Assembly (NCBI RefSeq): GCF_904061905.1
Contig: NZ_CAJFCI010000043.1
Coordinates: forward strand, 90,640-134,030
Origin: Zestomonas carbonaria
GTDB taxonomy: Bacteria > Pseudomonadota > Gammaproteobacteria > Pseudomonadales > Pseudomonadaceae
DNA length: 43,391 nucleotides
Direction of reading: 5' to 3'
A program made the position numbers and the translations under genes. Positions within the stretch are counted from its first letter, which is position 1. Each line of letters begins with the position of its first letter. Below the pieces are notes generated by a model, which saw only the letters and a list, made by a program, of their open reading frames with translations, was not told the origin of the DNA and did not search any database. Positions 1 through 7,348 of the stretch are shown piece by piece.

Positions 1-53
1 CAGCCTTGCGGATCGAGTGAGCGCTCAAAACCCTGCCGGCCCGCACGGACGGC

Positions 54-171
54 CCCTCTCCCATTCATGGGAGAGGGCTGGGGAGAGGGAGCTTGGGTTC
101 GTTCCACACTGAAACTTCTTCGTTCACACTGATTCCGTCCCTCACCCTAACCCTCTCCCGGAGGGAGAGGG
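54..171. repeat. Two CCCTCTCCC-type palindromes
   Basis: Two copies of a hairpin family common in this window. One is CCCTCTCCCAT/ATGGGAGAGGG at 54-77 and the other is CCCTCTCCC/GGGAGAGGG at 151-171. Related copies lie at 16860-16885, 23631-23651 and 23805-23825. No gene is seen in 1-586: the reading frames there are shadows of these repeats. A degenerate copy of the GTAGCCCGG-type palindrome starts near 200. Confidence 0.8.
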
Positions 172-265
172 GACTGGTGCGGTGAGCGCCGATCGGGTAG
201 CCCGGGTGCAATCCGGGAAACGTCAATGCCGCCTACGCCCGCCACCCGGGAAAAAGCCCCTCGAA

Positions 266-300
266 GCCCCGGTTTGTGCAGCATTCCGGGGCGTTTTGTT
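266..300 (+). terminator. Probable intrinsic terminator upstream of speC
   Basis: GCCCCGG (266-272) pairs with CCGGGGC (286-292) across a 13-base loop and is followed by GTTTTGTTT. This probably ends a transcript entering from the left of the window, so speC would have its own promoter between here and 587. From 300 to 586 I see no gene, only the palindrome at 522-542. Confidence 0.5.
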
Positions 301-521
301 TCGTATTCAGAACAGCAGGCGACCGACTGCGCGAAGCGGGTAATTTTTGATTGATCTCGGGGTTCCGTGGTCCTAAAGTTCGCGCCCGAACGTCCATGCT
401 GGAAACGATCCATCCGGCTCAAGTACTGACGACGAGAGGTTATCCCCCGGTGCGGGTAATCCTCGGCGACATGCCTTGGGAAGTAGGCGAACCAAAGTGG
501 GGAAACTGATCAGGCGTTCGC

Positions 522-542
522 GGTTTCATATGTCATGAAACC
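522..542. promoter_or_regulatory. Palindrome before speC, possible operator
   Basis: GGTTTCAT and ATGAAACC form a perfect 8-bp inverted repeat around ATGTC, ending 44 bp before the speC ATG. There is no T-run, so it does not look like a terminator. It could be an operator or a 5'-leader hairpin. No known regulator is assigned. Confidence 0.4.
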
Positions 543-586
543 ACTCCACCTTCCTAGAAAATGTTCAGCCATCTGGAGTCCCGCGC

Positions 587-1750
587 ATGTCGATCAAGGT
601 CGAGGATTATTTCGCACCCGCCACGTTCCAACGCATGAAGGCGTTCGCCGATCAGCACGAAACCCCGTTCGTGGTGATCGACCTGAAGACCATTTCCGAT
701 GCCTACGACCAGCTCGGCAAATGCTTCCCCTTCGCCAAGGTGTATTACGCGGTCAAGGCCAACCCGGCGCTCGAGATCACCGAGCTGCTGCGTGACAAGG
801 GCTCCAACTTCGACATCGCCTCGATCTACGAGCTGGACAAGGTGATGAGCACCGGTGTCGGCCCGGAGCGCATCAGCTACGGCAACACCATCAAGAAAGC
901 CCGTGATATCCGCTACTTCTACGAGAAGGGCGTGCGCCTGTTCGCCACCGATTCCGAGGCCGACCTGCGCAACATCGCCAAGGCCGCCCCGGGTTCGAAG
1001 ATCTACGTGCGCATCCTCACCGAGGGTTCGACCTCGGCTGACTGGCCGCTGAGCCGCAAGTTCGGCTGCAACCCGGACATGGCGCTGGACCTGCTGATCC
1101 TCGCCAAGCAGCTCGGCCTGGTGCCCTATGGCGTGTCCTTCCACGTCGGCTCGCAGCAGCGCGACATCGACGTCTGGGACGCCGCCATCGCCAAGGTCAA
1201 GGTGATCTTCGAGCGTCTGAAGAGCGAAGACGGCATCACCCTGCAGATGATCAATATGGGCGGCGGCTTCCCGGCCAACTACATCCAGCGCACCAACGAC
1301 CTGGAGACCTACGCCGAGGAGATCACCCGTTTCCTCAAGGAAGACTTCGGCGACGATCTGCCGGAAATAATCCTCGAGCCGGGCCGTTCGCTGATCGCCA
1401 ACGCCGGCGTCCTGGTCAGCGAGGTGGTGCTGGTCGCCCGCAAGTCGCGCACCGCCGTCGAGCGCTGGGTGTACACCGACGTGGGCAAGTTCTCCGGGCT
1501 GATCGAAACCATGGATGAAGCCATCAAGTTCCCGATCTGGACCGAGAAGAAGGGCGAGATGGAAGAGGTGGTGATCGCCGGTCCGACCTGCGACAGCGCC
1601 GACATCATGTACGAGAACTACAAGTACGGCCTGCCACTCAACCTGGCCAGCGGCGACCGCCTCTACTGGCTGTCCACCGGCGCCTACACCACCAGCTACA
1701 GCGCGGTGGAGTTCAACGGCTTCCCGCCGCTGAAGGCCTACTACCTGTAA
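587..1750 (+). CDS. speC: Ornithine decarboxylase (PLP, fold III)
   Basis: Converts ornithine to putrescine, the first step of polyamine synthesis, in the cytoplasm. The 387-residue length fits the small eukaryotic-type (alanine-racemase fold) ornithine decarboxylases, not the roughly 700-residue E. coli SpeC type. The N-terminal PLP barrel carries the Schiff-base lysine in YYAVKANP (K57), the phosphate-binding EPGRSL motif lies near residue 260, and the C-terminal domain has the catalytic cysteine in GPTCDSAD (C335), contributed across the dimer. The ATG at 587 is preceded by GGAG at 574. The gene stands alone between a terminator-like hairpin on each side. Lysine/ornithine dual specificity cannot be excluded from sequence alone. 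Confidence 0.95.
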   Translation: MSIKVEDYFAPATFQRMKAFADQHETPFVVIDLKTISDAYDQLGKCFPFAKVYYAVKANPALEITELLRDKGSNFDIASIYELDKVMSTGVGPERISYGNTIKKARDIRYFYEKGVRLFATDSEADLRNIAKAAPGSKIYVRILTEGSTSADWPLSRKFGCNPDMALDLLILAKQLGLVPYGVSFHVGSQQRDIDVWDAAIAKVKVIFERLKSEDGITLQMINMGGGFPANYIQRTNDLETYAEEITRFLKEDFGDDLPEIILEPGRSLIANAGVLVSEVVLVARKSRTAVERWVYTDVGKFSGLIETMDEAIKFPIWTEKKGEMEEVVIAGPTCDSADIMYENYKYGLPLNLASGDRLYWLSTGAYTTSYSAVEFNGFPPLKAYYL

Positions 1751-1769
1751 GCCTTTCCTGCTGACGGCC

Positions 1770-1798
1770 AACGCCCACCTCGTGTGGGCGTTCGTTTA
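1770..1798 (+). terminator. speC terminator
   Basis: AACGCCCAC (1770-1778) pairs perfectly with GTGGGCGTT (1784-1792) over a 5-base loop and is followed by CGTTT. It begins 20 bp after the speC stop codon. Confidence 0.75.
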
Positions 1799-1920
1799 TC
1801 TGGCGTCAATATTTCCCCTTGCAAGGCCCGAAAACCGGCCCTTGAGCCCCGCCTGTCGGTGAAAGTTCCCTTGAGAAATATTCTTGTTACAAAAAAACTT
1901 CTGTAAGTGATATGTAAAGA

Positions 1921-1948
1921 TTGATTGCGAGTAATTAGCAATTAATAT
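1921..1948 (+). promoter_or_regulatory. Promoter with Fur-box-like operator for first receptor
   Basis: TTGATT (1921-1926) and TAATAT (1943-1948), 16 bp apart, form a plausible sigma-70 promoter in an AT-rich stretch. A 19-bp sequence with 5-bp palindromic arms, ATTGC/GCAAT (1924-1942), fills the spacer and resembles a Fur site of the GCGAATAATTATCATT style. The placement would let Fur-Fe block the polymerase, as expected for a siderophore receptor. Confidence 0.6.
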
Positions 1949-1979
1949 CGCGCCCCGGTCCCAAACAGGAGTGATTCTC

Positions 1980-4289
1980 GTGAGCAAGAACGATAATAAG
2001 CGTGCACCTATCTCACAGCGCCATCTGATCGCTTCGGCGGTGAGCCTGGCCCTGGCGTCCTGGACGAGCGTTGGCATCGCCGCCGAGGCGAGCGACAGCA
2101 ACAAGAGCTCTGTCCAACTGGGCAACATCTCGGTGAAAGGGCAGGCGGACAGCTACAAGGTCGACCACACGTCCTCGCCGAAGAACACCGCACCGCTGCT
2201 GGATACCCCGCAGACCATCAACGTTATCCCCGAAAAGCTCTACAGGGAGCAGGGCGCGCGCAACCTCACCGACGTATTGAAGAACACTCCCGGGATCAGC
2301 TTCGAGGCTGGCGAGAACGGTTTCTCCACCAACTCCAACAACTTCAGCCTGCGTGGTTTCGATACCAGCGGCAACATCTTCGTCGACGGCTCCCGTGACA
2401 ACGGCAGCTACAGCCGCGACGTGTTCAACACCGAGCAGGTCGAAGTGGTCAAGGGCCCGGCCGCCGACAATGGCCGTGGCGGCGCCGGCGGCTACATCAA
2501 CCTGGTGACCAAGACCCCGGGCCTGAGCGAGTTCGTCAGCGGCGGCGTCAGCTATGGCTTCGACGACTACAATTCCGAGCCCCGCAAGCGCGGCACCCTG
2601 GACACCAACCAGGTGCTCAACGAGAGCACCGCGGTGCGTTTCAACCTGATGCTGGAAAACAGCGGCGTGGCCGGTCGCGAGGAAGCCGAGAAGGACAGTT
2701 GGGGCCTGGCGCCGTCGGTGGCCTTCGGCCTGAATACGGACACCCGGGCGATCTTCGCCTACGAACACCTGGAGCAGAACGACCGTCCGGACTGGGGCGT
2801 GCCTGCCGCCATGGTCCACGGCATGAAGGGCAACAGCCCCTATAGCCCGACCACCTCCGGCGCTGACCGCGACAATTTCTTCGGCCTGACCTCCGACTAC
2901 GACGACACCACCGCCGATTCCTTCCTGGCGCGCTTCGAGCACGACCTCTCCGATGGCCTGACCATCAGTAACCAGACGCGCTGGTCCCGCGTCGACCGCC
3001 AGGCGCGCTTCACCGTGCCGACCGGCTATACCCCGGCCACCCAACTGGTGAATACCCAGACCCAGTTCTACGACCGGGTCAACACCACCCTGACCAACAT
3101 GACCAACCTCTCCGCCCAGTTCGCCACTGGCTCGATCAAGCACAGCCTGGCGACCGGCCTGGAACTGACCCGCGAGAAGTCGGAGTCCGATCGCTTCGGC
3201 ACCCAGAACCGCACGCCGACCAGCATCTTCGACCCCAATGAGGATCGCGACGGCCCGATCAACCTGCCGGCCACCCAGACCAGCGACGTCAAGGTCGATA
3301 CCGTGGCGCTCTACGTCTACGACACCCTGGAGTTCAACGAGCAGTGGCAGCTCACCGGCGGCCTGCGCCTGGAGAACTACAAGGTGCAGATCGACAGCGA
3401 GACCGCTGCCGGCGCGCCGATCGACGTCGACGGCTACGACGACACCGAGTTCACCGTGGGCGGCAAGCTGGGCCTGGTCTACAAGCCGGCGAAGAACGGC
3501 AGCATCTACGCGGCCTATGGCGTTTCCACCCAGCCGCCGGGTTCCTATCTGTCCGGTTCGGACATCTCGCGTACCGGCGAGAACGCCTTCCCGGGCTTCG
3601 TCGAGGGCGCCGATCCGGTGGAGATCCACGGCTACGAGCTCGGCACCAAGTGGGACTTCTTCGACAACCGCCTGTCCACTGCGGCTGCGCTGTTCTACAC
3701 CGAGAAAAAGGATGTGCCGATCACCGGGGCTGATACTGTCGGCGGGCCGGTCAGCCTGAAAGGCCACGGCAAGCAGATCGTCAAGGGGCTCGAGCTGAGC
3801 GCCTCGGGCAAGATCACCGATGCCTGGGATGTCTACGGCGGCATCGTGTTCATGGACAGCGAGCGCAAGCACAGCGCCTACCTGGACCAGGTGCGCAAGA
3901 ATGCCAACCCGGCCGATTATGGCGATGTCGACCGCACCAGCGGCGACGAGCTGGCCTTCACGCCGAAGATGACCGCCAGCCTGTGGACCACCTACCGCCT
4001 GCCGGTCGGCCTGACCCTGGGCGGCGGCCTGCAACACAGCGACTCGTCCTACCTGGGCCGTCCGGACAATGCCAACCGCATCATTCCCAACGGCAAGTAC
4101 GGCAAGCTGCCCAGCTACACCATCTTCAACGCCATGGCTTCCTACGCGGTCACGGAGAACGTCGACGTGCGCCTGAACATCGAGAACCTGACCGACGAGG
4201 AATACGCCACTTCCTCGAACTGGGCGGGCACTCGCGTGTTCCTGGGCAACCCGCGTACCTACCTGGTCAGCGCCGACTTCCGGTTCTGA
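1980..4289 (+). CDS. TonB-dependent catecholate siderophore receptor (PiuA/PiuD/Fiu-like)
   Basis: Outer-membrane beta-barrel receptor importing ferric siderophores with energy from TonB-ExbBD. I chose the GTG at 1980 because AGGAG at 1967-1971 lies 8 bases upstream; the GTG at 1971 overlaps that site. The 769-residue product has a signal peptide (hydrophobic stretch about 16-33, cleavage near IAA-EA), a plug domain with LLDTPQTINVIP near residue 70 and VEVVKGPAADNGRGGAGG near 155, then a long barrel ending in an aromatic residue (DFRF). It shares the N-terminal GNISVKGQAD motif with the second receptor at 7349, so the two are paralogues. piuC follows downstream. The exact siderophore is unknown; a catecholate of the Fiu/PiuA class is inferred from neighbours and resemblance. 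Confidence 0.88.
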   Translation: MSKNDNKRAPISQRHLIASAVSLALASWTSVGIAAEASDSNKSSVQLGNISVKGQADSYKVDHTSSPKNTAPLLDTPQTINVIPEKLYREQGARNLTDVLKNTPGISFEAGENGFSTNSNNFSLRGFDTSGNIFVDGSRDNGSYSRDVFNTEQVEVVKGPAADNGRGGAGGYINLVTKTPGLSEFVSGGVSYGFDDYNSEPRKRGTLDTNQVLNESTAVRFNLMLENSGVAGREEAEKDSWGLAPSVAFGLNTDTRAIFAYEHLEQNDRPDWGVPAAMVHGMKGNSPYSPTTSGADRDNFFGLTSDYDDTTADSFLARFEHDLSDGLTISNQTRWSRVDRQARFTVPTGYTPATQLVNTQTQFYDRVNTTLTNMTNLSAQFATGSIKHSLATGLELTREKSESDRFGTQNRTPTSIFDPNEDRDGPINLPATQTSDVKVDTVALYVYDTLEFNEQWQLTGGLRLENYKVQIDSETAAGAPIDVDGYDDTEFTVGGKLGLVYKPAKNGSIYAAYGVSTQPPGSYLSGSDISRTGENAFPGFVEGADPVEIHGYELGTKWDFFDNRLSTAAALFYTEKKDVPITGADTVGGPVSLKGHGKQIVKGLELSASGKITDAWDVYGGIVFMDSERKHSAYLDQVRKNANPADYGDVDRTSGDELAFTPKMTASLWTTYRLPVGLTLGGGLQHSDSSYLGRPDNANRIIPNGKYGKLPSYTIFNAMASYAVTENVDVRLNIENLTDEEYATSSNWAGTRVFLGNPRTYLVSADFRF

Positions 4290-4306
4290 CCGGCGGTCGC
4301 TGTCCC

Positions 4307-4342
4307 AACGCCCCGGCCGCTTCCAGCGGCCGGGGCGTTTTA
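4307..4342 (+). terminator. Strong terminator after first receptor
   Basis: A perfect 14-bp stem, AACGCCCCGGCCGC (4307-4320) with GCGGCCGGGGCGTT (4326-4339), has a TTCCA loop and a short T-run. It probably ends most receptor transcripts before piuC. Confidence 0.88.
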
Positions 4343-4382
4343 CGCTCTTGTAGGGTGCACACGGCGCACCCTACAAGAGCGT
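4342..4382. repeat. GTAGGGTGC-type palindrome
   Basis: ACGCTCTTGTAGGGTGC (4342-4358) is perfectly inverted at 4366-4382 with a 7-base loop. This is a compact member of the GTAGGGTGC/GCACCCTAC family also found at 12346-12447, 30481-30580 and 42994-43093. It directly abuts the terminator. Confidence 0.8.
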
Positions 4383-4517
4383 GTGGTCCGGTTTCGGCGA
4401 TCTTTCCCTGGCCTGGATCAATTCGAACGGGACGCGGCGCTGTCATAGTCCAGCAGCCCTATTTAGAATCATTTGCGACTGACTGGCGGTTCGCCATGGC
4501 CACGGAGACGAACGACG

Positions 4518-5198
4518 ATGCTGCTGACAATCCCCGACGTGCTGCCGCCCGAGCAACTGCGCCAATGTCGCGCGGCGCTGGAGCAGGCGGACTGGCAGGA
4601 TGGCCGGCAGACTGCCGGCCATATCGCGGTGGCCGCCAAGGCCAACCAGCAGCTTGCCCAGAACGACCCGCTGGTCCAGCAGATCGGTGATTTCATCCTC
4701 GAATGCCTGGGCCAGTGCCCACGCTTCATCGCCGCGGCCCTGCCGCTCAAGGTGCTGCCGCCGCGCTTCAACCGCTATGCGGAGGGCGGCACCTATGGCA
4801 ACCATATCGACAATGCCATCTTCAGCGTGCCGGGGACGCCGCACCGGATTCGCGCGGACCTGTCCGCCACCCTGTTCTTCAGCGAGCCGGACGAGTACGA
4901 AGGCGGCGAACTGGTGATCGAGGACAGTTACGGCAGCCACCGCGTCAAGCTGCCGGCCGGGCACCTGGTGCTCTACCCGAGCGGCAGCCTGCACCGGGTC
5001 GAGCCGGTCACCCGTGGCGCGCGCCTGGCGGCCTTTTTCTGGATACAGAGCCTGGTGCGCGAGGACAACCAGCGCGCCATGCTGCTCGAGCTGGACGACG
5101 CCATCCAGGCGCTGACCCGCGAAGTGCCGGACAGCCCCGAGCTGGTCCGCCTGACCGGGGTCTACCACAACCTGCTGCGGCATTGGTCGCATACCTGA
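4518..5198 (+). CDS. piuC: PKHD-type Fe(II)/2-oxoglutarate hydroxylase PiuC
   Basis: The 226-residue length matches the PiuC/YbiX family, iron-responsive dioxygenases found beside Fiu/PiuA receptors. The double-stranded beta-helix core shows the iron-binding facial triad: NHIDNAIF gives H96 and D98, and SGSLHRVEP gives H159. R169 in [11 protein letters not shown] is the likely 2-oxoglutarate anchor. I chose the ATG at 4518 over an upstream in-frame ATG at 4473 because GGAG lies at 4504-4507 and the product then begins at the usual MLLTIPDVL. It is predicted to be cytoplasmic. The substrate of this family is not established; proximity to receptors suggests siderophore or iron-stress related hydroxylation. 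An FMN oxidase gene follows 11 bp downstream, suggesting cotranscription. Confidence 0.93.
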   Translation: MLLTIPDVLPPEQLRQCRAALEQADWQDGRQTAGHIAVAAKANQQLAQNDPLVQQIGDFILECLGQCPRFIAAALPLKVLPPRFNRYAEGGTYGNHIDNAIFSVPGTPHRIRADLSATLFFSEPDEYEGGELVIEDSYGSHRVKLPAGHLVLYPSGSLHRVEPVTRGARLAAFFWIQSLVREDNQRAMLLELDDAIQALTREVPDSPELVRLTGVYHNLLRHWSHT

Positions 5199-5209
5199 GA
5201 GCACGCCTC

Positions 5210-6319
5210 ATGCACCAACCCCTGCCCAAGTTGCAGCAGATTCCGCCGTCCATCGCCGCGGTCGCCGACTACGAACCCTTTGCCCGCGAACGCATGAGCG
5301 AGCAGGCCTGGGCCTATATCGCCGGCGGTTCGGCGGACGAGTTGACCCTGCGCGACAACTGCGCCGCATTCCAGCGCCTGCGCCTGCGCAGTCGCGTGCT
5401 GCGCGACCTGCGTGGCGGCCACACCCGCGTGCGACTGCTCGGCCAGGAGTTCGAACACCCGATCCTCCTGGCCCCGGTGGCCTACCAGAAGCTCGCCCAC
5501 CCAGAGGGCGAGCTGGCCAGCGCCTTGGGCGCCTCGGCGTTGGGCGCCGGCATGGTGGTCAGTACCCAGGCCAGCGTCGACCTGGAAGAGATCGCCCGGC
5601 AGGTGCAGGCGCCGCTGTGGTTCCAGTTGTATATCCAGCCCGATCGCGAATTCACCGCGTCACTGGTGCGGCGTGTCGAAGCCGCTGGCTACCGGGCGCT
5701 GGTGCTGACCGTGGACGCAGCGGTCAGCGGCATCCGCAATCGCGAGCAACGCGCCGGCTTCGCCCTGCCCGAGGGCGTCGAGGCGGTCAACCTGCGTGGC
5801 ATGCGCCAGCTTGCTGGCCAGGCGGATGGCCGCATCCTGCTCGGCACGCCGCTGCTGGAGACGGCACCGACCTGGGAAGACCTGCAATGGCTGCGTTCGC
5901 TGACCCGCCTGCCCGTGCTGGTCAAGGGTGTGATGTGCGCCGAGGATGCCCGGCGAGCGGTCGCCGAGGGCGTCGACGGGATCATCGTCTCCAACCACGG
6001 CGGTCGTACCCTGGACGGACAGCCGGCGACCATCGAAGTGCTGGCGGAAATCGCCGAGGCGGTGGAGGGGAGGGTGCCGCTGCTCATGGATGGCGGCATC
6101 CGCCGTGGCGGCGACATCCTCAAGGCCCTGGCCCTGGGGGCCAGCGCGGTGCTGGTGGGGCGGCCCTACGTGTTCGGCCTGGCCGCCGCCGGCGCGGTAG
6201 GAGTGGCCCATGTGCTGCAGATCCTGCGCGCCGAACTGGAAGTGGCAATGGCGCTGACCGGCTGCCGCACCCTGGCGGATATCGAGGCTTCCCTGATCTA
6301 TCGCGGGATCGCCCCGTAG
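5210..6319 (+). CDS. FMN-dependent alpha-hydroxy-acid oxidase/dehydrogenase
   Basis: A 369-residue TIM-barrel flavoenzyme of the glycolate oxidase/lactate oxidase/LldD family, which oxidises L-2-hydroxy acids to 2-oxo acids. The proton-abstracting histidine is in VSNHGGRTLDGQP (H263). FMN-phosphate binding is visible in MDGGIRRGGD and ASAVLVGRPY, and LAPVAYQKLAHPEGE near residue 86 is typical of the soluble oxidase branch. There is no membrane-binding insertion as in LldD, so O2 rather than a quinone may be the acceptor (inference). The ATG at 5210 lies 11 bp after the piuC stop with only a weak GAGAG before it. The likely piuC cotranscription places a hydroxy-acid oxidase in an iron locus, which is unusual. 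The 3' end is duplicated in tandem (see 6261-6490). The substrate is unknown. Confidence 0.88.
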   Translation: MHQPLPKLQQIPPSIAAVADYEPFARERMSEQAWAYIAGGSADELTLRDNCAAFQRLRLRSRVLRDLRGGHTRVRLLGQEFEHPILLAPVAYQKLAHPEGELASALGASALGAGMVVSTQASVDLEEIARQVQAPLWFQLYIQPDREFTASLVRRVEAAGYRALVLTVDAAVSGIRNREQRAGFALPEGVEAVNLRGMRQLAGQADGRILLGTPLLETAPTWEDLQWLRSLTRLPVLVKGVMCAEDARRAVAEGVDGIIVSNHGGRTLDGQPATIEVLAEIAEAVEGRVPLLMDGGIRRGGDILKALALGASAVLVGRPYVFGLAAAGAVGVAHVLQILRAELEVAMALTGCRTLADIEASLIYRGIAP

Positions 6320-6362
6320 GAGCGCGCCATGCGCGCGAATCGCGGCCATGGGCCGCTCCTAC
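6316..6362. repeat. GTAGGAGCG REP palindrome, copy A
   Basis: GTAGGAGC at the left pairs with GCTCCTAC at the right; the interior has a GCGCGCCATGCGCGCG palindrome and GCGGCCATGGGCCGC. It follows the classic Pseudomonas REP pattern and overlaps the oxidase stop codon. Confidence 0.85.
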
Positions 6363-6430
6363 GAGAGGGGCCCAGGCCGCCGTACCCTGGCGGACATCGA
6401 GGCTTCCCTGATCTATCGCGGGATCGCCCC

Positions 6431-6477
6431 GTAGGAGCGCGCCATGCGCGCGAATCGCGGCCATGGGCCGCTCCTAC
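6431..6477. repeat. GTAGGAGCG REP palindrome, copy B
   Basis: Identical to copy A, 115 bp downstream, within the tandem duplication. Its right edge supplies the stop codon of the Sel1 gene on the minus strand (6474-6476). Confidence 0.85.
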
Positions 6478-7232
6478 GAGAGGGACCCAGGCTGCCGTGC
6501 CAGCAGCGCCTGGTAACTCTCGTGGTCACTCCCATCCCCCAACTCCGCCGCGCGCCGGTGATAGGCGAGGGCAAGATCGTCCAGGCCCGGCAGGGCCAGC
6601 AGCCGGTCGCGACTGGCTCGCAGGAAGTTGAGGTTGCCGCCCGCCAGTGCACGCTCCAGCCAATGGCGGGCCTGCTCCGCTCGGTCTTGCTCGAGCAGGC
6701 GTAGGGCATAGCTGAACTGGCCGCGAAAATCGCCCCCTTCCGCCGAGCGCCGGAACCATTCCAGCGCCGCCTGCGGCTCGGGTTCGGCGAGCACCCCCTC
6801 ATGCAGGTAGCGACCGACCAGGTTCATGGATTTCGCATGACCCAGCTCGGCCGCGCGCAGGTACAGCGCGAACGCCTGGCGATGGTCCTGTGCCACGCCG
6901 CGACCGGTGGCCAGCAGGTTGGCCAGGTTGTACATGCCCCAGTCCAGGCCACGTTCGGCGGCCTGCTGGAAGCAGCGCGCCGCCGCTTCCAGGTCGGGTG
7001 GGCAGCCCCAACCGTGCTCGTGGCAGCGGCCGAGCATGTTCAGCGCCATCGCATGGCCCTGGCGGGCGGCGATGCCGAACCAGGTGAAGGCCAGGGCCGC
7101 GTCCCGGCTGATGCCCTGGCCGTCGAGCAGGATCTGGCCGAGCAGTGCCTGGGCATCGACCTCCCCCTGCCCGGCGGCCTCCAGCAGGAGGCGGGCGATG
7201 GTGCGTGGATCGGTATCGGAAAGTGTGGTCAT
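6474..7232 (-). CDS. Sel1-like repeat protein
   Basis: A 252-residue alpha/alpha-solenoid protein made almost entirely of Sel1-like repeats of about 36 residues. Successive units end in patterns such as AFTWFGIAARQGHAMAL, AARCFQQAAERGLDWG, AFALYLRAAELGHAKS and ALEWFRRSAEGGD. Sel1 repeats mediate protein-protein contacts; there is no catalytic motif and no clear signal peptide with the chosen start. I chose the ATG at 7232 (MTTLSDTDPR) because the upstream extension would run into the receptor promoter and Fur site. It is divergent from the second receptor and convergent with the FMN oxidase. A Sel1 gene beside piuC/piuA is also known in P. aeruginosa, so an iron-linked role is plausible but unproven. 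The last codons lie inside the 115-bp duplication. Confidence 0.85.
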   Translation of the reverse strand: MTTLSDTDPRTIARLLLEAAGQGEVDAQALLGQILLDGQGISRDAALAFTWFGIAARQGHAMALNMLGRCHEHGWGCPPDLEAAARCFQQAAERGLDWGMYNLANLLATGRGVAQDHRQAFALYLRAAELGHAKSMNLVGRYLHEGVLAEPEPQAALEWFRRSAEGGDFRGQFSYALRLLEQDRAEQARHWLERALAGGNLNFLRASRDRLLALPGLDDLALAYHRRAAELGDGSDHESYQALLARQPGSLS

Positions 7233-7267
7233 GGATGAGCTTTTGGGACGAGCGTTCAACAGATGCG

Positions 7268-7320
7268 TTTGAGAATTTTTATCATTTGTATTGCAAATAA
7301 TAAATTGTTGCAAATAAGAT
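7268..7320 (+). promoter_or_regulatory. Fur-box-like site and promoter for second receptor
   Basis: TTTGAGAATTTTTATCATTT (7268-7287) resembles a Fur operator. It is followed by TTGCAA (7291-7296) and TAAGAT (7315-7320), 18 bp apart, a plausible promoter. A 10-bp direct repeat TTGCAAATAA occurs at 7291-7300 and 7308-7317. The region lies between the divergent Sel1 and receptor genes and may serve both. Confidence 0.6.
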
Positions 7321-7348
7321 TGCCCGCCATTTTCATTGGGGGGACTGC

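Larger units (their letters stand above)
6261..6490. repeat. 115-bp tandem duplication (gene end plus REP)
   Basis: Copy A (6261-6375) and copy B (6376-6490) differ at 4 of 115 positions by eye. Each copy contains the coding sequence for the last residues of the FMN oxidase with its TAG stop, then a GTAGGAGCGCGCC/GGCCGCTCCTAC palindrome. The offset is not a multiple of three and copy B is behind a stop, so only copy A is translated in the oxidase. The right end of copy B overlaps the last codons of the convergent Sel1 gene. Confidence 0.95.

Noticed and set aside
147..422. Minus-strand 91-codon frame upstream of speC
   Set aside because: It covers a CCCTCTCCC palindrome and the terminator-like hairpin, has no family features or ribosome site, and its composition is typical of repeat-derived frames.
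554..1771. Long minus-strand frame opposite speC
   Set aside because: It is an antisense shadow caused by high-GC codon bias; the plus strand encodes an intact ornithine decarboxylase with all catalytic residues.
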